DNA of 64,000 nucleotides from Marinobacter sp. HL-58 (lineage in GTDB: Bacteria; Pseudomonadota; Gammaproteobacteria; Pseudomonadales; Oleiphilaceae): positions 1 through 64,000 of the forward strand of contig NZ_LIHP01000017.1 of the NCBI RefSeq assembly GCF_001314605.1. The letters are read 5' to 3'. A model generated the notes under the pieces. The model was not told the DNA's origin, made no database searches, and saw only the letters and a list, made by a program, of their open reading frames with translations. Made by a program: the position numbers and the translations under genes. Shown one piece after another: positions 34,228 through 43,456 of the stretch (position 1 is the stretch's first letter; every line of letters starts with the position of its first letter).

Positions 34228-35393
34228 TGATGTTCCGTGTGGGCATGCCAGATGCGCAGGCTTCCGAACCAGGGGTAGTGCTCCAGCTCCCGGCTGATCC
34301 GGCGGGCATCAGGCAGGGGTTCGGTTTCGGGGATCTCCATAAATAGTTCCATGTGAACCTTGTTGCGCAGATAGTGGAGCCGGAGCCGGCTGTCAGGGGG
34401 CAGCCTGTCAATATGCCGGCTTAATAACTCGCGGATTTCTTCTCGGCCGGGTAACTGCTCCGAAGTCTGGGGGTGGTCTTCGTCATTCTCGGCATCGATA
34501 TGGAAATTGATGTCGAGAATATTGTCGAGCTGCTCCCGCATGGCGGACACCATCTGCATCCCGATCTGATGCCCTTCCGATACACTGATTTCCGGCCGCA
34601 CCACCAGGTGCACGTCCAGCATTATGTCGTGGCCCATGCGGCGGCTGCGGAGCTCGTGTACGTTCCGCACGCCATCGATAGCCAAGGCGGTTTCCTTGAG
34701 CAGCTTTGTGTCCTCCGGGGACAGGCCGGTGTCGACCAGCTCCTTGACGCTGTCCCAGGTAAACTTCCAGCCAATGTGGATAATGATGACGGAAATAACC
34801 ACGGCGGCCAGCACATCAAGCCAGATGTAGCCGAGCATGGCGCCCATTGTGGAGAAGAGTACGATCACTGAGGAAAAGGCATCGGTACGACTGTGCCAGG
34901 CGTTGGCAATGATGAGGTCCGAGCGAATTCTGATGCCTATGTGACGGGTGTAGCGGTAGATCCATTCCTTGCTGCCTACGGATACGGCAGCGGCTACCAG
35001 TACGGGCCACTCCGGAAGATCCGTGGCGCCTTCTCCCATAAGGCGAAGGGTATTGTCCCACGCCAGTGCCGCACCGACCGCAATCAGGAAACTGCCCAGC
35101 ACCATGGTGCCCATTGTCTCGATACGCTGATGGCCATAGGGGTGGTCGGCATCAGGCCCCTGTCGGGATACGCGCATGACACCCAATACCACAAAATCCG
35201 ACATCACATCGCTGAACGAGTGAATGCCGTCGACTACCAAGGCCTGGGAATGGAAGAGGGCACCGCCGATGATCTTGATGACGCCCAGAACGGCATCCAG
35301 AATCATGCCGATGATGGTGACTCTGGAGGCCGCTCTGCGTTCCTCTGAGAGGTTTACCTGTTGTTTTGCGGATTGGCTCCGGTGTTCTTTCAT
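34224..35393 (-). CDS. cation diffusion facilitator family transporter
   Basis: This 389-aa inner-membrane protein is a CDF exporter. About six helices span residues 25-215. The intramembrane metal site is given by DGIHSFSDVMSD (helix II) and HSRTDAFSS (helix V), a DD-HD pattern that suits Zn2+, Fe2+ or Mn2+. The cytosolic domain follows (about 220-300, VRNVHELRSRRMGHDIMLDVHLVV) and then an extra ~85-residue tail. The 3' end overlaps the RimK-like gene by 4 nt, tail to tail. Confidence 0.92.
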   Translation of the reverse strand: MKEHRSQSAKQQVNLSEERRAASRVTIIGMILDAVLGVIKIIGGALFHSQALVVDGIHSFSDVMSDFVVLGVMRVSRQGPDADHPYGHQRIETMGTMVLGSFLIAVGAALAWDNTLRLMGEGATDLPEWPVLVAAAVSVGSKEWIYRYTRHIGIRIRSDLIIANAWHSRTDAFSSVIVLFSTMGAMLGYIWLDVLAAVVISVIIIHIGWKFTWDSVKELVDTGLSPEDTKLLKETALAIDGVRNVHELRSRRMGHDIMLDVHLVVRPEISVSEGHQIGMQMVSAMREQLDNILDINFHIDAENDEDHPQTSEQLPGREEIRELLSRHIDRLPPDSRLRLHYLRNKVHMELFMEIPETEPLPDARRISRELEHYPWFGSLRIWHAHTEHH

Positions 35394-35479
35394 TCTTTTG
35401 CTCCGGCGGCTGAGAAGGCCAGTATAACGACGTTATCGGCAAGTGCTTCAGGCCATTCGTCAACACCTGGCCTGGATTT

Positions 35480-35755
35480 TTATGCACATTGCCGGGGAAA
35501 GACTCTAAAGTAACATCTGGTGTTCCCTGTGCTTTCCCATGGATAAAAACAAGTATAACCTATTGATATATATATAAAAATAAACTGGTTAAAAATTGAT
35601 CAATCTGTAGGCTGGCGCGGATATCAAGGGTTCGACGGCGTTGCCCAGCAATTTTCAACAGGGTTATCCACAGATTCCGTGGAAAAGGTCACAACACCTT
35701 AACGCTACAGACATTTAGCCGTCATATAAGCGGTGTAGGGCGATGCTGTGGAAAA
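35480..35755. promoter_or_regulatory. DnaA-box cluster beside an AT-rich tract
   Basis: In the 405-nt gap between the CDF gene and pyrD there are two perfect TTATNCACA boxes: TTATGCACA (35480-35488) and TTATCCACA (35664-35672). Two near-matches are on the minus strand: TTTTCCACG (35686-35678) and TTTTCCACA (35755-35747). An AT-rich stretch (about 35541-35610) lies between the two perfect boxes. No dnaA, dnaN, gidA or rnpA gene is near, so this is not evidently oriC. It may be a DnaA-binding regulatory or titration site. Confidence 0.5.
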
Positions 35756-35798
35756 GTTCCGGTATACTCCGCGTCATTCTCGAACAGGGAGATCCTCT

Positions 35799-36818
35799 AT
35801 GTATGGCATTATGCGCGAATTGCTGTTCCGACTGCCACCGGAAACCGCCCATAATCTGACCCTGTCTGGCCTGGATCTGGCTGGAAAACTTGGTCTACTA
35901 AAGGCTTTTGTGTCCCGGCCGGACCCATTACCCGTGCGGGTGATGGGGCTGGATTTTCCCAATCCGGTGGGGCTGGCTGCAGGCCTGGACAAGAATGCCG
36001 ATCATCTCGATGCGCTGGGCGCGCTGGGTTTCGGTTTTATCGAGGTGGGCACTGTTACGCCTCTTGCCCAGCCGGGCAACCCCAGACCGCGCATGTTTCG
36101 GCTCCCCGAGCATCAGGCGCTCATTAACAGGATGGGTTTCAACAACCAGGGTCTTGAACACCTGATTGAGCGCGTGGATAAAAAGCATTATTCCGGTGTT
36201 CTTGGAATCAATGTGGGTAAAAACAAGGTAACACCCAACGAGGAATCCGAGTCGGATTACCGTAAGGGCATAGCGGCGGTCTACTCCCGTGCCGACTACA
36301 TTACTGTGAATGTGTCGTCCCCCAATACGCCGGGTTTGCGGGATCTGCAGTTTGGCGATTCGCTGAAAGGCCTCATGCATGCCATCAAGGATGAACAGGC
36401 CCGCTGTGAAAAGGAGCATGGCCGTTACGTGCCGCTGGCGGTAAAAATTGCCCCGGATATGGACGACGAGGGTATCCGGTTCGTTGCCGGGGCACTGAAA
36501 GAGTCAGGGCTTGATGGCGTTATTGCAACCAATACCACCATCAGCCGTGATGCTGTCGCCGGGCACCGGTATGCAGAAGAGGCGGGTGGCCTCAGTGGTG
36601 CACCGGTACGGGAGCCTTCAACACGGGTGATCGAGGCGCTTTATGCAGAGTTGGGTGAATCCTTGCCGATTATCGGGGTAGGCGGCATTACCGACGGTGA
36701 CAGCGCGGCGGCAAAGATCCGGGCCGGGGCGAAGCTGGTGCAGATATACACAGGCTTTATCTATCGTGGGCCGGCACTTATCCGGGAGTCGGTTGAAGCA
36801 ATTCGCCGGTTGGGGTGA
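35799..36818 (+). CDS. pyrD: dihydroorotate dehydrogenase (quinone), class 2
   Basis: This 339-aa membrane-associated flavoprotein oxidises dihydroorotate to orotate with a quinone. The N-terminal amphipathic region ([19 protein letters not shown]) is typical of class 2. The barrel has [26 protein letters not shown], the catalytic Ser in [15 protein letters not shown] and IIGVGGI-D. ATG at 35799 follows CAGGGAGAT. An upstream in-frame start at 35748 would overlap DnaA-like boxes and adds non-family residues. Confidence 0.96.
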   Translation: MYGIMRELLFRLPPETAHNLTLSGLDLAGKLGLLKAFVSRPDPLPVRVMGLDFPNPVGLAAGLDKNADHLDALGALGFGFIEVGTVTPLAQPGNPRPRMFRLPEHQALINRMGFNNQGLEHLIERVDKKHYSGVLGINVGKNKVTPNEESESDYRKGIAAVYSRADYITVNVSSPNTPGLRDLQFGDSLKGLMHAIKDEQARCEKEHGRYVPLAVKIAPDMDDEGIRFVAGALKESGLDGVIATNTTISRDAVAGHRYAEEAGGLSGAPVREPSTRVIEALYAELGESLPIIGVGGITDGDSAAAKIRAGAKLVQIYTGFIYRGPALIRESVEAIRRLG

Positions 36819-36853
36819 AAGCAATCTGAAAACGGTGGGGCCAGAAATAGAGT

Positions 36854-36872
36854 GGGCCCGCTTAGCGGGCCC
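36854..36872. terminator. strong GC hairpin between pyrD and rmf
   Basis: GGGCCCGC-TTA-GCGGGCCC is a perfect 8-bp stem 35 nt after pyrD. There is no T tract on either side, so it may be a rho-independent-like pause, an mRNA-end stabiliser or a bidirectional terminator between the convergent pyrD and rmf. Confidence 0.5.
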
Positions 36873-37008
36873 GTGCGGGGAATTTACCCCGTGGCGCTTC
36901 ATCGCATGATACGGGTCGGGAGGACCCGTTTGGGTTGCTCTGAGTACTGCGTCAAATTGTGTGTTGTTGAAAGATCAGATTAAAGATTCGGGGCTTTGGC
37001 AAACAGCG

Positions 37009-37218
37009 TCATGCCGTTACGTTTGCCAGCTTGTGGATGCCGGATACGCCGGTCATGCCCTCCCATTGATCTGTGCGGCCTTCTCGCCACCCGTTAAGCC
37101 ATTCCTGGCGTACTTCTGGTTGTTCCAACGGGCAGCTGTCTTTTGCTTTACCGGACACGCCGGCCAGATAACCCCGTTTGAATGCACGAGCGTACATATC
37201 TCTTTTCTGTCTTTTCAT
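37009..37218 (-). CDS. rmf: ribosome modulation factor
   Basis: This 69-aa basic protein starts MKRQKRDMYARAFKRGYLAGVSG and contains SCPLEQPEVRQEWLNGWREG, matching RMF, which forms 100S hibernating ribosomes in stationary phase. It is 14 residues longer than E. coli RMF (55 aa), with the extra part at the C-terminus. ATG at 37218 is preferred to an in-frame start four codons earlier. The pyrD-rmf-rlmKL order is shared with pseudomonads. The 320-nt gap before rlmKL shows no other gene. Confidence 0.94.
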   Translation of the reverse strand: MKRQKRDMYARAFKRGYLAGVSGKAKDSCPLEQPEVRQEWLNGWREGRTDQWEGMTGVSGIHKLANVTA

Positions 37219-37538
37219 GCCGTTCCTCACTGATGGATTAACAGAACAAGCGTGTACACATCTGCAGTGGCCGAGACTGGGGCAACCCTTCCGGGGTAAC
37301 CCACTATTGTCAGGTATGGCCAGAGCAGTCAGGATCCTGTTAACAGAGAGCCTTTTTTCGGGCTCCCGGAACGACGCGTCACTTACAAGGTAAGACCAAG
37401 CCGCCGCCGTTGTACACTATTTATTTCATCTATATGAAGCTTCTCTTATAGTTGTGTGACATAACGAACCGGGTAAAACCCGGGATAATGCGCTATGCCA
37501 CGACTTTAGCCACACCAGAAACGACTCAGGAGTCGAAC

Positions 37539-39722
37539 GTGTCAGACCTTAACTTTTTTGTAACCTGCCCAAAGGGCCTGGAGTATCTGCTGGAGGACGA
37601 GCTGCGTACCTTCGGTATGGACCCGGTCCGGAACGCACCGGCAGGTGTCTGGGCCAACGGCACCCTGGAGAGCGGCTACCGGGCCTGCCTGTGGTCGAGG
37701 CTGGCAAACCGGGTGATCCTTCACCTTGCGGATGTGGACGCCACTTCCGGCGATCAGATGCTCGGTGGCGTCACGGACCTGGAGTGGCAACAGCACATAC
37801 CTGTCAACGGCAGCTTTCGCGTCAACTTTGTGGGCCAGAACGAGGCCATTCGCAACACTCAGTTTGGCGCCCAGCGTGTCAAGGATGGCATTGTCGACCG
37901 TTTGCGCAGTGCCAGCGGCGAGCGGCCCTCGGTGGATGCTAAAAATCCTGACGTCACCGTGTCTGCCCGCCTGAATCGCGGTACCTTGTCTGTGGGCATA
38001 GATCTGAGCGGTGACAGCCTGCACAAGCGGGGCTACCGCACGGAAAAGGGGGCGGCGCCACTGAAGGAAAACCTGGCGGCAGCCCTATTGATGCGGTGCG
38101 GGTGGCCCGAGCTGGCGAAGGCGGGTGGTGACTTTGTCGATCCCATGTGTGGTTCCGGCACCCTGGTGATTGAAGCTGCCATGATGGCGCTGGACCTGGC
38201 CCCCGGTCGCAAGCGGGAGCGCTTCGGTTTTGAGCGCTGGCTGGGCCACCAGCCGGACCTGTGGCTGGCGTTGCGCCAGGAGGCCGAGAAACGGGCCTAC
38301 GAGGGCAGGCAGGGCATCGATGGCCGGGTGCCCATCTTCATGGGGTTTGACCAGGACCGGGCTGTGATACAGACCGCCAGGAATAATCTCCAGCGTGCGG
38401 GCCTTGAGAGTATCGTGAACGTTGAACAACGGGCTGTAAGCGCATTCTCCCGCGGTGAGGACTGGGCAGCCAGGGGGCTGGTGCTGGTGAACCCCCCCTA
38501 TGGCGAGCGCCTGAGCGAGCGCAAGGAGCTGGGTAGTCTTTACAGGAGCCTGGGCGAAGCCGTGAAGTCCGAGTTACCGGGCTGGCGGCTCGGAATATTC
38601 ACCGGCGCGCCTGAATACGGTAAATCCATTGGCCTGCGCAGCTACAAGCAGTACCGGTTGTACAACGGCAAGTTACCGGCACAGTTGCTGCTGTTCAATG
38701 TGGACGATGTCAGTGCCATGACGCCACGGGAACCGGATGTGCCCGGCCAAGTCACTCCCAGGATTACCAACGAAAAACGCGCCGCCATGCTGCGCAATCG
38801 TCTGAAGAAGAACCTGAAAACCGTAGGCCAGTGGGCCCGCAAGCAGGGTATTGGTAGCTATCGCCTTTATGACGCGGATATGCCGGAGTTCGCCCTTGCC
38901 ATCGATATCTATGAAGGCCGTGTACACGTACAGGAATATGCAGCCCCCAAGTCAGTGGATGAACGCTCCGCCCGGGAACGGCTGGCAGAGGCGCTGGCGG
39001 TGATTCCCGAGGCTATCGGCGTGGATCGCGAGGCGATGGTGTGCAAGCAGCGCCAGAGGCAGTCCGGCACCAGCCAGTACGAAAAACAGGCAGCCAGTGG
39101 CGAGTTTTTCAATGTTCACGAGCATGGCTGTGTACTGAAGGTGAACCTGAAGGATTACCTGGATACCGGCCTGTTTCTTGACCATCGGCCGGTGCGGCAC
39201 TGGATTCAGCAGCATGCCGCGGGCAAACGGTTCCTGAATCTGTTCTGCTATACCGGAGCGGCCACGGTTCATGCCGTGGTGGGTGGTGCAACCCGGTCAC
39301 TGAGCCTGGATATGTCAAAAACCTATGTGAACTGGGCGCAGGAGAATCTGGCGCTGAATGGGGCGGATGCCTCCCATCACAGGGTCGAGCAGGCAGATTG
39401 CCTGGAATGGCTGGCAGCGGGGCCAACCCCCGACCAGCGGTTTGACCTGATCTTCATGGACCCGCCCACCTTCTCCAATTCGGCGAGGATGGCTGGAGTG
39501 CTGGATATCCAGAAAGATCACGGGCGGATGATCCGGCAGGCAATGCAGCGGCTGACGTCCGAGGGGTTACTGATTTTCTCGACAAACTTCCGGCGGTTCC
39601 GTCTGGATGAGAACCTGCAGGAAGAGTTCGCCATTGAAGAGGTAACCCGCGATACGCTCGACCGGGATTTTCAGCGCAATGCCAGGATTCACCGTTGCTG
39701 GCATATCAGAACTCATATCTGA
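37539..39722 (+). CDS. rlmKL: bifunctional 23S rRNA methyltransferase RlmKL
   Basis: This 727-aa protein combines RlmL (N-terminal THUMP domain about 45-155 and a methyltransferase domain with NPPYGERLSERKEL near 320) with RlmK (C-terminal methyltransferase, FLNLFCYTGAATVHA and MDPPTFSNSARM). RlmL makes m2G2445 and RlmK makes m7G2069 in 23S rRNA in E. coli. The GTG at 37539 is preceded by CAGGAG. Its last 17 nt overlap the convergent outer-membrane protein gene. Confidence 0.96.
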   Translation: MSDLNFFVTCPKGLEYLLEDELRTFGMDPVRNAPAGVWANGTLESGYRACLWSRLANRVILHLADVDATSGDQMLGGVTDLEWQQHIPVNGSFRVNFVGQNEAIRNTQFGAQRVKDGIVDRLRSASGERPSVDAKNPDVTVSARLNRGTLSVGIDLSGDSLHKRGYRTEKGAAPLKENLAAALLMRCGWPELAKAGGDFVDPMCGSGTLVIEAAMMALDLAPGRKRERFGFERWLGHQPDLWLALRQEAEKRAYEGRQGIDGRVPIFMGFDQDRAVIQTARNNLQRAGLESIVNVEQRAVSAFSRGEDWAARGLVLVNPPYGERLSERKELGSLYRSLGEAVKSELPGWRLGIFTGAPEYGKSIGLRSYKQYRLYNGKLPAQLLLFNVDDVSAMTPREPDVPGQVTPRITNEKRAAMLRNRLKKNLKTVGQWARKQGIGSYRLYDADMPEFALAIDIYEGRVHVQEYAAPKSVDERSARERLAEALAVIPEAIGVDREAMVCKQRQRQSGTSQYEKQAASGEFFNVHEHGCVLKVNLKDYLDTGLFLDHRPVRHWIQQHAAGKRFLNLFCYTGAATVHAVVGGATRSLSLDMSKTYVNWAQENLALNGADASHHRVEQADCLEWLAAGPTPDQRFDLIFMDPPTFSNSARMAGVLDIQKDHGRMIRQAMQRLTSEGLLIFSTNFRRFRLDENLQEEFAIEEVTRDTLDRDFQRNARIHRCWHIRTHI

Positions 39723-40332
39723 TACCGGTTGAGAACTGGAAGGTGTTGGCGCCGGTTTCGGTATCTTCGAAAAGCCTGCCGCCTTCCAGCACGATGAATC
39801 CGCTATCAATCACCTCGAAATCCAGGCCCACCAGCCAGCTGACACTGAAGGAACTGTCCGGGTACTCGTCAGCAAGCGAGGCGTAGGGGGAGCGGTCTTC
39901 AGGATCCGCCTCCCGGGCCTCGCCGAGGGGGGTTAGCCGGGCTTCACCCTGTACATGGGAGAAGCCGAACTGTGCGTAAGCGTTGGCGTAGTCGGTAATC
40001 GGGTAATGGCCACCGATGTACCAGCTGGCGAAGTATTCGATGTCCAGCTCCAGCTCTTTATCGATTTCACCGGTTGTCGTGCCTGCACCAGCGCGGATTT
40101 CCACATGGAAATGATCGGAAATATGGGTGCCCAGTACCATCGAGCCGGTGGAGGAGTTGGTTGTCTCCAGCGTGTTTCGGCCCACGGAGCGGTGGTTGAG
40201 AATGCTGCCCAGAAGCCCGATGTAGGTCATGCCCTCCCGGGATTGTTTGTCCTGGGCCGTGGCGGTTGTTGTTGTCAGCAGGGCCGCTGTGAGCAGGGCA
40301 GCCGTGGGGATATCTCGCAACAGCGTGTTCAT
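39706..40332 (-). CDS. outer-membrane beta-barrel protein
   Basis: The 208-aa product has a signal peptide (MNTLLRDIPTAALLTAALLTTTTATAQ) and then alternating strands rich in Tyr, Gly and Ser (YFASWYIGGHYPI, AYAQFGFSHVQGEARL, SVSWLVGLDFEV). It ends in GIRYEF, with the C-terminal Phe that marks outer-membrane barrels. It resembles small 8-stranded OmpA/OmpX-like porin-family proteins. Function is unknown. The ATG at 40332 places the signal peptide correctly. Confidence 0.85.
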   Translation of the reverse strand: MNTLLRDIPTAALLTAALLTTTTATAQDKQSREGMTYIGLLGSILNHRSVGRNTLETTNSSTGSMVLGTHISDHFHVEIRAGAGTTTGEIDKELELDIEYFASWYIGGHYPITDYANAYAQFGFSHVQGEARLTPLGEAREADPEDRSPYASLADEYPDSSFSVSWLVGLDFEVIDSGFIVLEGGRLFEDTETGANTFQFSTGIRYEF

Positions 40333-40445
40333 TGTTATCGGGCTTCCTGGCATTGTCGGATTCCGACAGATTCTGCCTTCTGTAACTGTTTGTTACGTCG
40401 ACACAAGTCACAGTTCGCCCTGCTCGGCGAGTTATAGAATTGGGG

Positions 40446-40925
40446 TTAGTCGAAAAGGCCCTCTTCCCGGGCTATCAGGAGCAGCGCATAAACGCCGTTT
40501 TCCGGCAACTGGGGTTCCAGGCCTTCGTCTGACAACAACTGGCGGCGGCGGTCGTCCAGATCTTCCCGGGGCATGGTGGTGATGAGTTCCTCAACGCCAG
40601 CGATTTCGAAGGGGGCATCCATGCTGACGGCGGTGAAAATAAGATCCACCAGGATTTCATCCGGGTCCATGCCGTCTACGTAAACGGTCTGGTCGGGCAG
40701 ATCCTGATGGAGTTCGTGAGCCAGTTCTATCAGCGGTACGCCCTGTTCTTCCAGATAGAGCAGGTCAATATCGCCCAGATCGGCGTCTTCGGGGATCCAT
40801 TCATCGGCCGGGGCAATAACGACGGTTTTCATCTGGCCGTCTTCCAGGGACCAGGCCATGGCCACGGGAAACAGCACGTCGTCGGTCTGGCAGTATTCGA
40901 TATCGAGAAAACGCGGTGCGGGCAA
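40446..40925 (-). CDS. conserved protein with a DxE motif, possible RNase-H-like fold
   Basis: The 159-aa product is acidic. It begins PAPRFLDIEYCQTDDVLFPVAMAW, where Asp-Ile-Glu could be the first DEDD exonuclease motif. A later YVDGMDPDEILVDLIF adds more acidic residues. The full DEDD set is not visible, so any nuclease role is speculative. TTG at 40925 is preferred because GGAGAG lies 6 nt upstream; an earlier in-frame start at 41015 adds residues with no coding character. It is divergent from the aminopeptidase gene. Confidence 0.6.
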   Translation of the reverse strand: MPAPRFLDIEYCQTDDVLFPVAMAWSLEDGQMKTVVIAPADEWIPEDADLGDIDLLYLEEQGVPLIELAHELHQDLPDQTVYVDGMDPDEILVDLIFTAVSMDAPFEIAGVEELITTMPREDLDDRRRQLLSDEGLEPQLPENGVYALLLIAREEGLFD

Positions 40926-41037
40926 GGTACACTCTCCGGTTAGCCGGGCTGCACCAGGGCAGCCGTTTGGTACGGATATGACGTCGGGCGCCATCATGCC
41001 ATACTGGCGCCGCAATTATCAGTTTATCAGGGACATC

Positions 41038-42330
41038 ATGGAACACGCTGAATTTAACAACGAACTGCTTGGATTTCTCAATTCTTCACCGACTCCATGG
41101 CACGCGGTCGCCACCATGAAACAGCGTCTGGACAAGGCCGGTTTCCGTGCCCTCGACGAAAAAGACGACTGGGACCTGGAGGCTGGCCAGGGCTACTACG
41201 CCATTCGCAACGGCTCATCCATTGTCGCCTTCCGTACCGGCCGCCGGAACGTGGCGGAATCGGGTATTCGTATGGTGGGCGCCCACACTGACAGCCCGTG
41301 CCTGAAGGTAAAGCCGAACCCGGAACTGCGCCGAAAGGGGTTTTTCCAGCTGGGCGTGGAAGTCTACGGCGGGGTGCTGCTCAACCCCTGGTTTGACCGT
41401 GACCTGTCCCTGGCGGGGCGGATTACCTATGTGGATGAGTCCGGCCGGGTGAACGACACTCTGGTCGATTTCCGCAAAGCCGTAGCCTATATCCCCAGCC
41501 TGGCCATCCATCTGGACCGGGAGGCCAACAGTAACCGCACTGTCAATCCCCAGACGGATCTGCCTCCGGTGCTGATGCAGGTGCCGGAGGACGATACCAC
41601 CCGTTTTGTGGATCTGCTTGCCAAACAGCTTTCGGAAGAGCAACCGGGCGTTCGTGTGCGAAAGATCCTGGGCTACGAACTGGGTTTCTACGATGCCCAG
41701 CCCGCTTCGCTGGTGGGGTTGCGGGACGAGTTTATTGCCTCGGCCAGGCTGGATAACCTGCTCAGCTGTTATATCGGGCTGCAGGCCCTGATCGAATCTT
41801 CCGGTGATGAGCCGGCCCTGCTGGTGTGCAATGATCATGAAGAAGTGGGCAGTATGTCCGCGGAAGGTGCTCAGGGCCCGTTCCTGTCCGCCGTTCTGGA
41901 CCGCTGGTGTGGAGCGGGCAGGGCAAGAGCCATTGCCCGATCGATGATGATCTCGGCTGACAACGCCCACGGTATCCACCCCAATTACATGGACAAGCAT
42001 GACGAAAACCATGGCCCTGTTCTCAATCAGGGGCCGGTGATCAAGGTCAATCACAACCAGCGCTATGCCACCAACAGCCGCTCTGCGGCCCTGTATCGCC
42101 ATATCAGTGACGAGCTGGATCTGCCATACCAGACGTTTGTGGTGCGCAGCGATATGGGCTGTGGCAGCACCATTGGCCCGTTGACGGCTGGCAACCTGGG
42201 GGTGACAACGCTGGATATCGGTGTGCCGCAGTTTGGCATGCATTCGATTCGGGAGCTGGCCGGAACCAGGGACGGGGTAACTCTGTTCAGGGTGCTGCAG
42301 GCGTTCATGCAGCGGGGAGAGGTGCTGTAA
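41038..42330 (+). CDS. apeB: M18 family aminopeptidase
   Basis: This 430-aa protein is an M18 metallopeptidase that removes N-terminal residues, preferring acidic or neutral ones depending on the member. Metal ligands are visible in GAHTDSPCLKV (His83), the later CNDHEEVGSMSAEGA with the Glu-Glu pair, and MGCGSTIGPLTA near the end. GGACATC precedes ATG 41038. The stop codon ends 1 nt before the 3' end of the convergent tRNA-Asn gene. Confidence 0.93.
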   Translation: MEHAEFNNELLGFLNSSPTPWHAVATMKQRLDKAGFRALDEKDDWDLEAGQGYYAIRNGSSIVAFRTGRRNVAESGIRMVGAHTDSPCLKVKPNPELRRKGFFQLGVEVYGGVLLNPWFDRDLSLAGRITYVDESGRVNDTLVDFRKAVAYIPSLAIHLDREANSNRTVNPQTDLPPVLMQVPEDDTTRFVDLLAKQLSEEQPGVRVRKILGYELGFYDAQPASLVGLRDEFIASARLDNLLSCYIGLQALIESSGDEPALLVCNDHEEVGSMSAEGAQGPFLSAVLDRWCGAGRARAIARSMMISADNAHGIHPNYMDKHDENHGPVLNQGPVIKVNHNQRYATNSRSAALYRHISDELDLPYQTFVVRSDMGCGSTIGPLTAGNLGVTTLDIGVPQFGMHSIRELAGTRDGVTLFRVLQAFMQRGEVL

Positions 42331-42331
42331 G

Positions 42332-42407
42332 TGGCTCCCCGAGCTGGGCTCGAACCAGCGACAAACGGATTAACAGTCCGTTGCTCTACCAACTGAGCTA
42401 TCGGGGA
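42332..42407 (-). tRNA. tRNA-Asn (anticodon GTT), second copy
   Basis: All 76 nt are the same as the tRNA-Asn at 27294-27369, with encoded CCA. Unlike that copy, it lacks a terminator: its 3' end lies 1 nt from the aminopeptidase stop, so transcription would read into that gene antisense. Confidence 0.97.
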
Positions 42408-42480
42408 ACAAAGTCGGAATGGCGCGCATGATAGGGATTTTCCCGGGTGGCGTCAAGCCCATGAATTGAAAGGTTAAATC

Positions 42481-43446
42481 TTGCACTACCAGCATTCGGA
42501 TTACAGACCACCGCCCTGGCTGCGCAATGGCCACATTCAATCGATATGGCCGACACTGTTTCGCAAGGTGGCCCTTGCCGAGCCGGAGCGTGAGGTGTTG
42601 CCCACCGATGATGATGACGAGTTACACCTTGACTGGTATCGCCAGGGCAGTGATCGCCTGGCGGTGTTGTCCCATGGCCTGGAGGGCCACAGCCGTCGGC
42701 CCTATATGCTGGGTCTGGCCCGCGCCCTGCTGAATGAAGGATGGGATGTACTGGCCTGGAATTTCCGCTCCTGTGGCGGTGTGATGAACCATCAGCCCCG
42801 CTTTTACCACAGCGGGGCAACCGGTGACCTGGATCAGGTCGTCCGGCATGGCCTGAGCAAGGGATACAACACGGCCTTCCTCTCTGGCTTCAGCATGGGG
42901 GGCAACCTGACCCTGCTGTATCTGGGCCAGCAGTCAGAACGTGTGGACAGCCGCATCTGCGGTGCCATCACCTATTCCGTGCCCTGTGACCTCGCTGGCA
43001 GTGCCGATACCCTGGCTTTGCCCAGCCGTCGCATATACATGCAGCGTTTTCTGCGGGACCTGCGTGTAAAAATGGAAGAGAAATCCCGGCGATTTCCGGA
43101 TCTCATCACTACCGAAGGCTTTGAGTCGATTCGAAGCTTTCATGAGTTTGACGATCGCTACACCGCTCCTTTACACGGTTTCCGGGATGCCAGGGATTAC
43201 TGGGCGAACTGCTCGGCGTTGTGGAGACTAAAAGACATCCGGGTGCCGTCGCTGATCGTCAATGCCGGCGACGATCCGTTCCTGTCCCGACAGTGTTTTC
43301 CCGAATCCCGTTCGGAACTCGGGGCCCATGTCCGTCTGGAGTCTCCCCGCTGGGGCGGGCACGTGGGCTTTGTGGAACATGCCCGGGATGGTTATTACTG
43401 GTCGGAACGCCGGGCTGTCGCCCATGCCGGTGCAATTCTCACCTGA
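42481..43446 (+). CDS. yheT: YheT-family alpha/beta hydrolase
   Basis: This 321-aa protein has RPPPWLRNGHIQSIWPTLFR at the start, VLSHGLEGHSRRPYM (oxyanion region), the nucleophile elbow SGFSMGGNL, the acid in NAGDDPFL and the catalytic His in GGHVGFVE. YheT/EMB8 proteins are predicted esterases. The start is TTG at 42481; no better in-frame start exists nearby. It ends 10 nt from the convergent tesA gene. Confidence 0.92.
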   Translation: MHYQHSDYRPPPWLRNGHIQSIWPTLFRKVALAEPEREVLPTDDDDELHLDWYRQGSDRLAVLSHGLEGHSRRPYMLGLARALLNEGWDVLAWNFRSCGGVMNHQPRFYHSGATGDLDQVVRHGLSKGYNTAFLSGFSMGGNLTLLYLGQQSERVDSRICGAITYSVPCDLAGSADTLALPSRRIYMQRFLRDLRVKMEEKSRRFPDLITTEGFESIRSFHEFDDRYTAPLHGFRDARDYWANCSALWRLKDIRVPSLIVNAGDDPFLSRQCFPESRSELGAHVRLESPRWGGHVGFVEHARDGYYWSERRAVAHAGAILT

Positions 43447-43456
43447 CAGCAATGGT

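Noticed and set aside
35394..35798. Chromosomal oriC
   Set aside because: DnaA boxes and an AT tract are present, but the usual neighbours (dnaA, dnaN, gyrB, gidA, rnpA) are absent. It was kept only as a DnaA-binding candidate.
37320..37370. Terminator upstream of rlmKL
   Set aside because: A short GAGCC/GGCTC stem has its T residues in the loop rather than after the stem.
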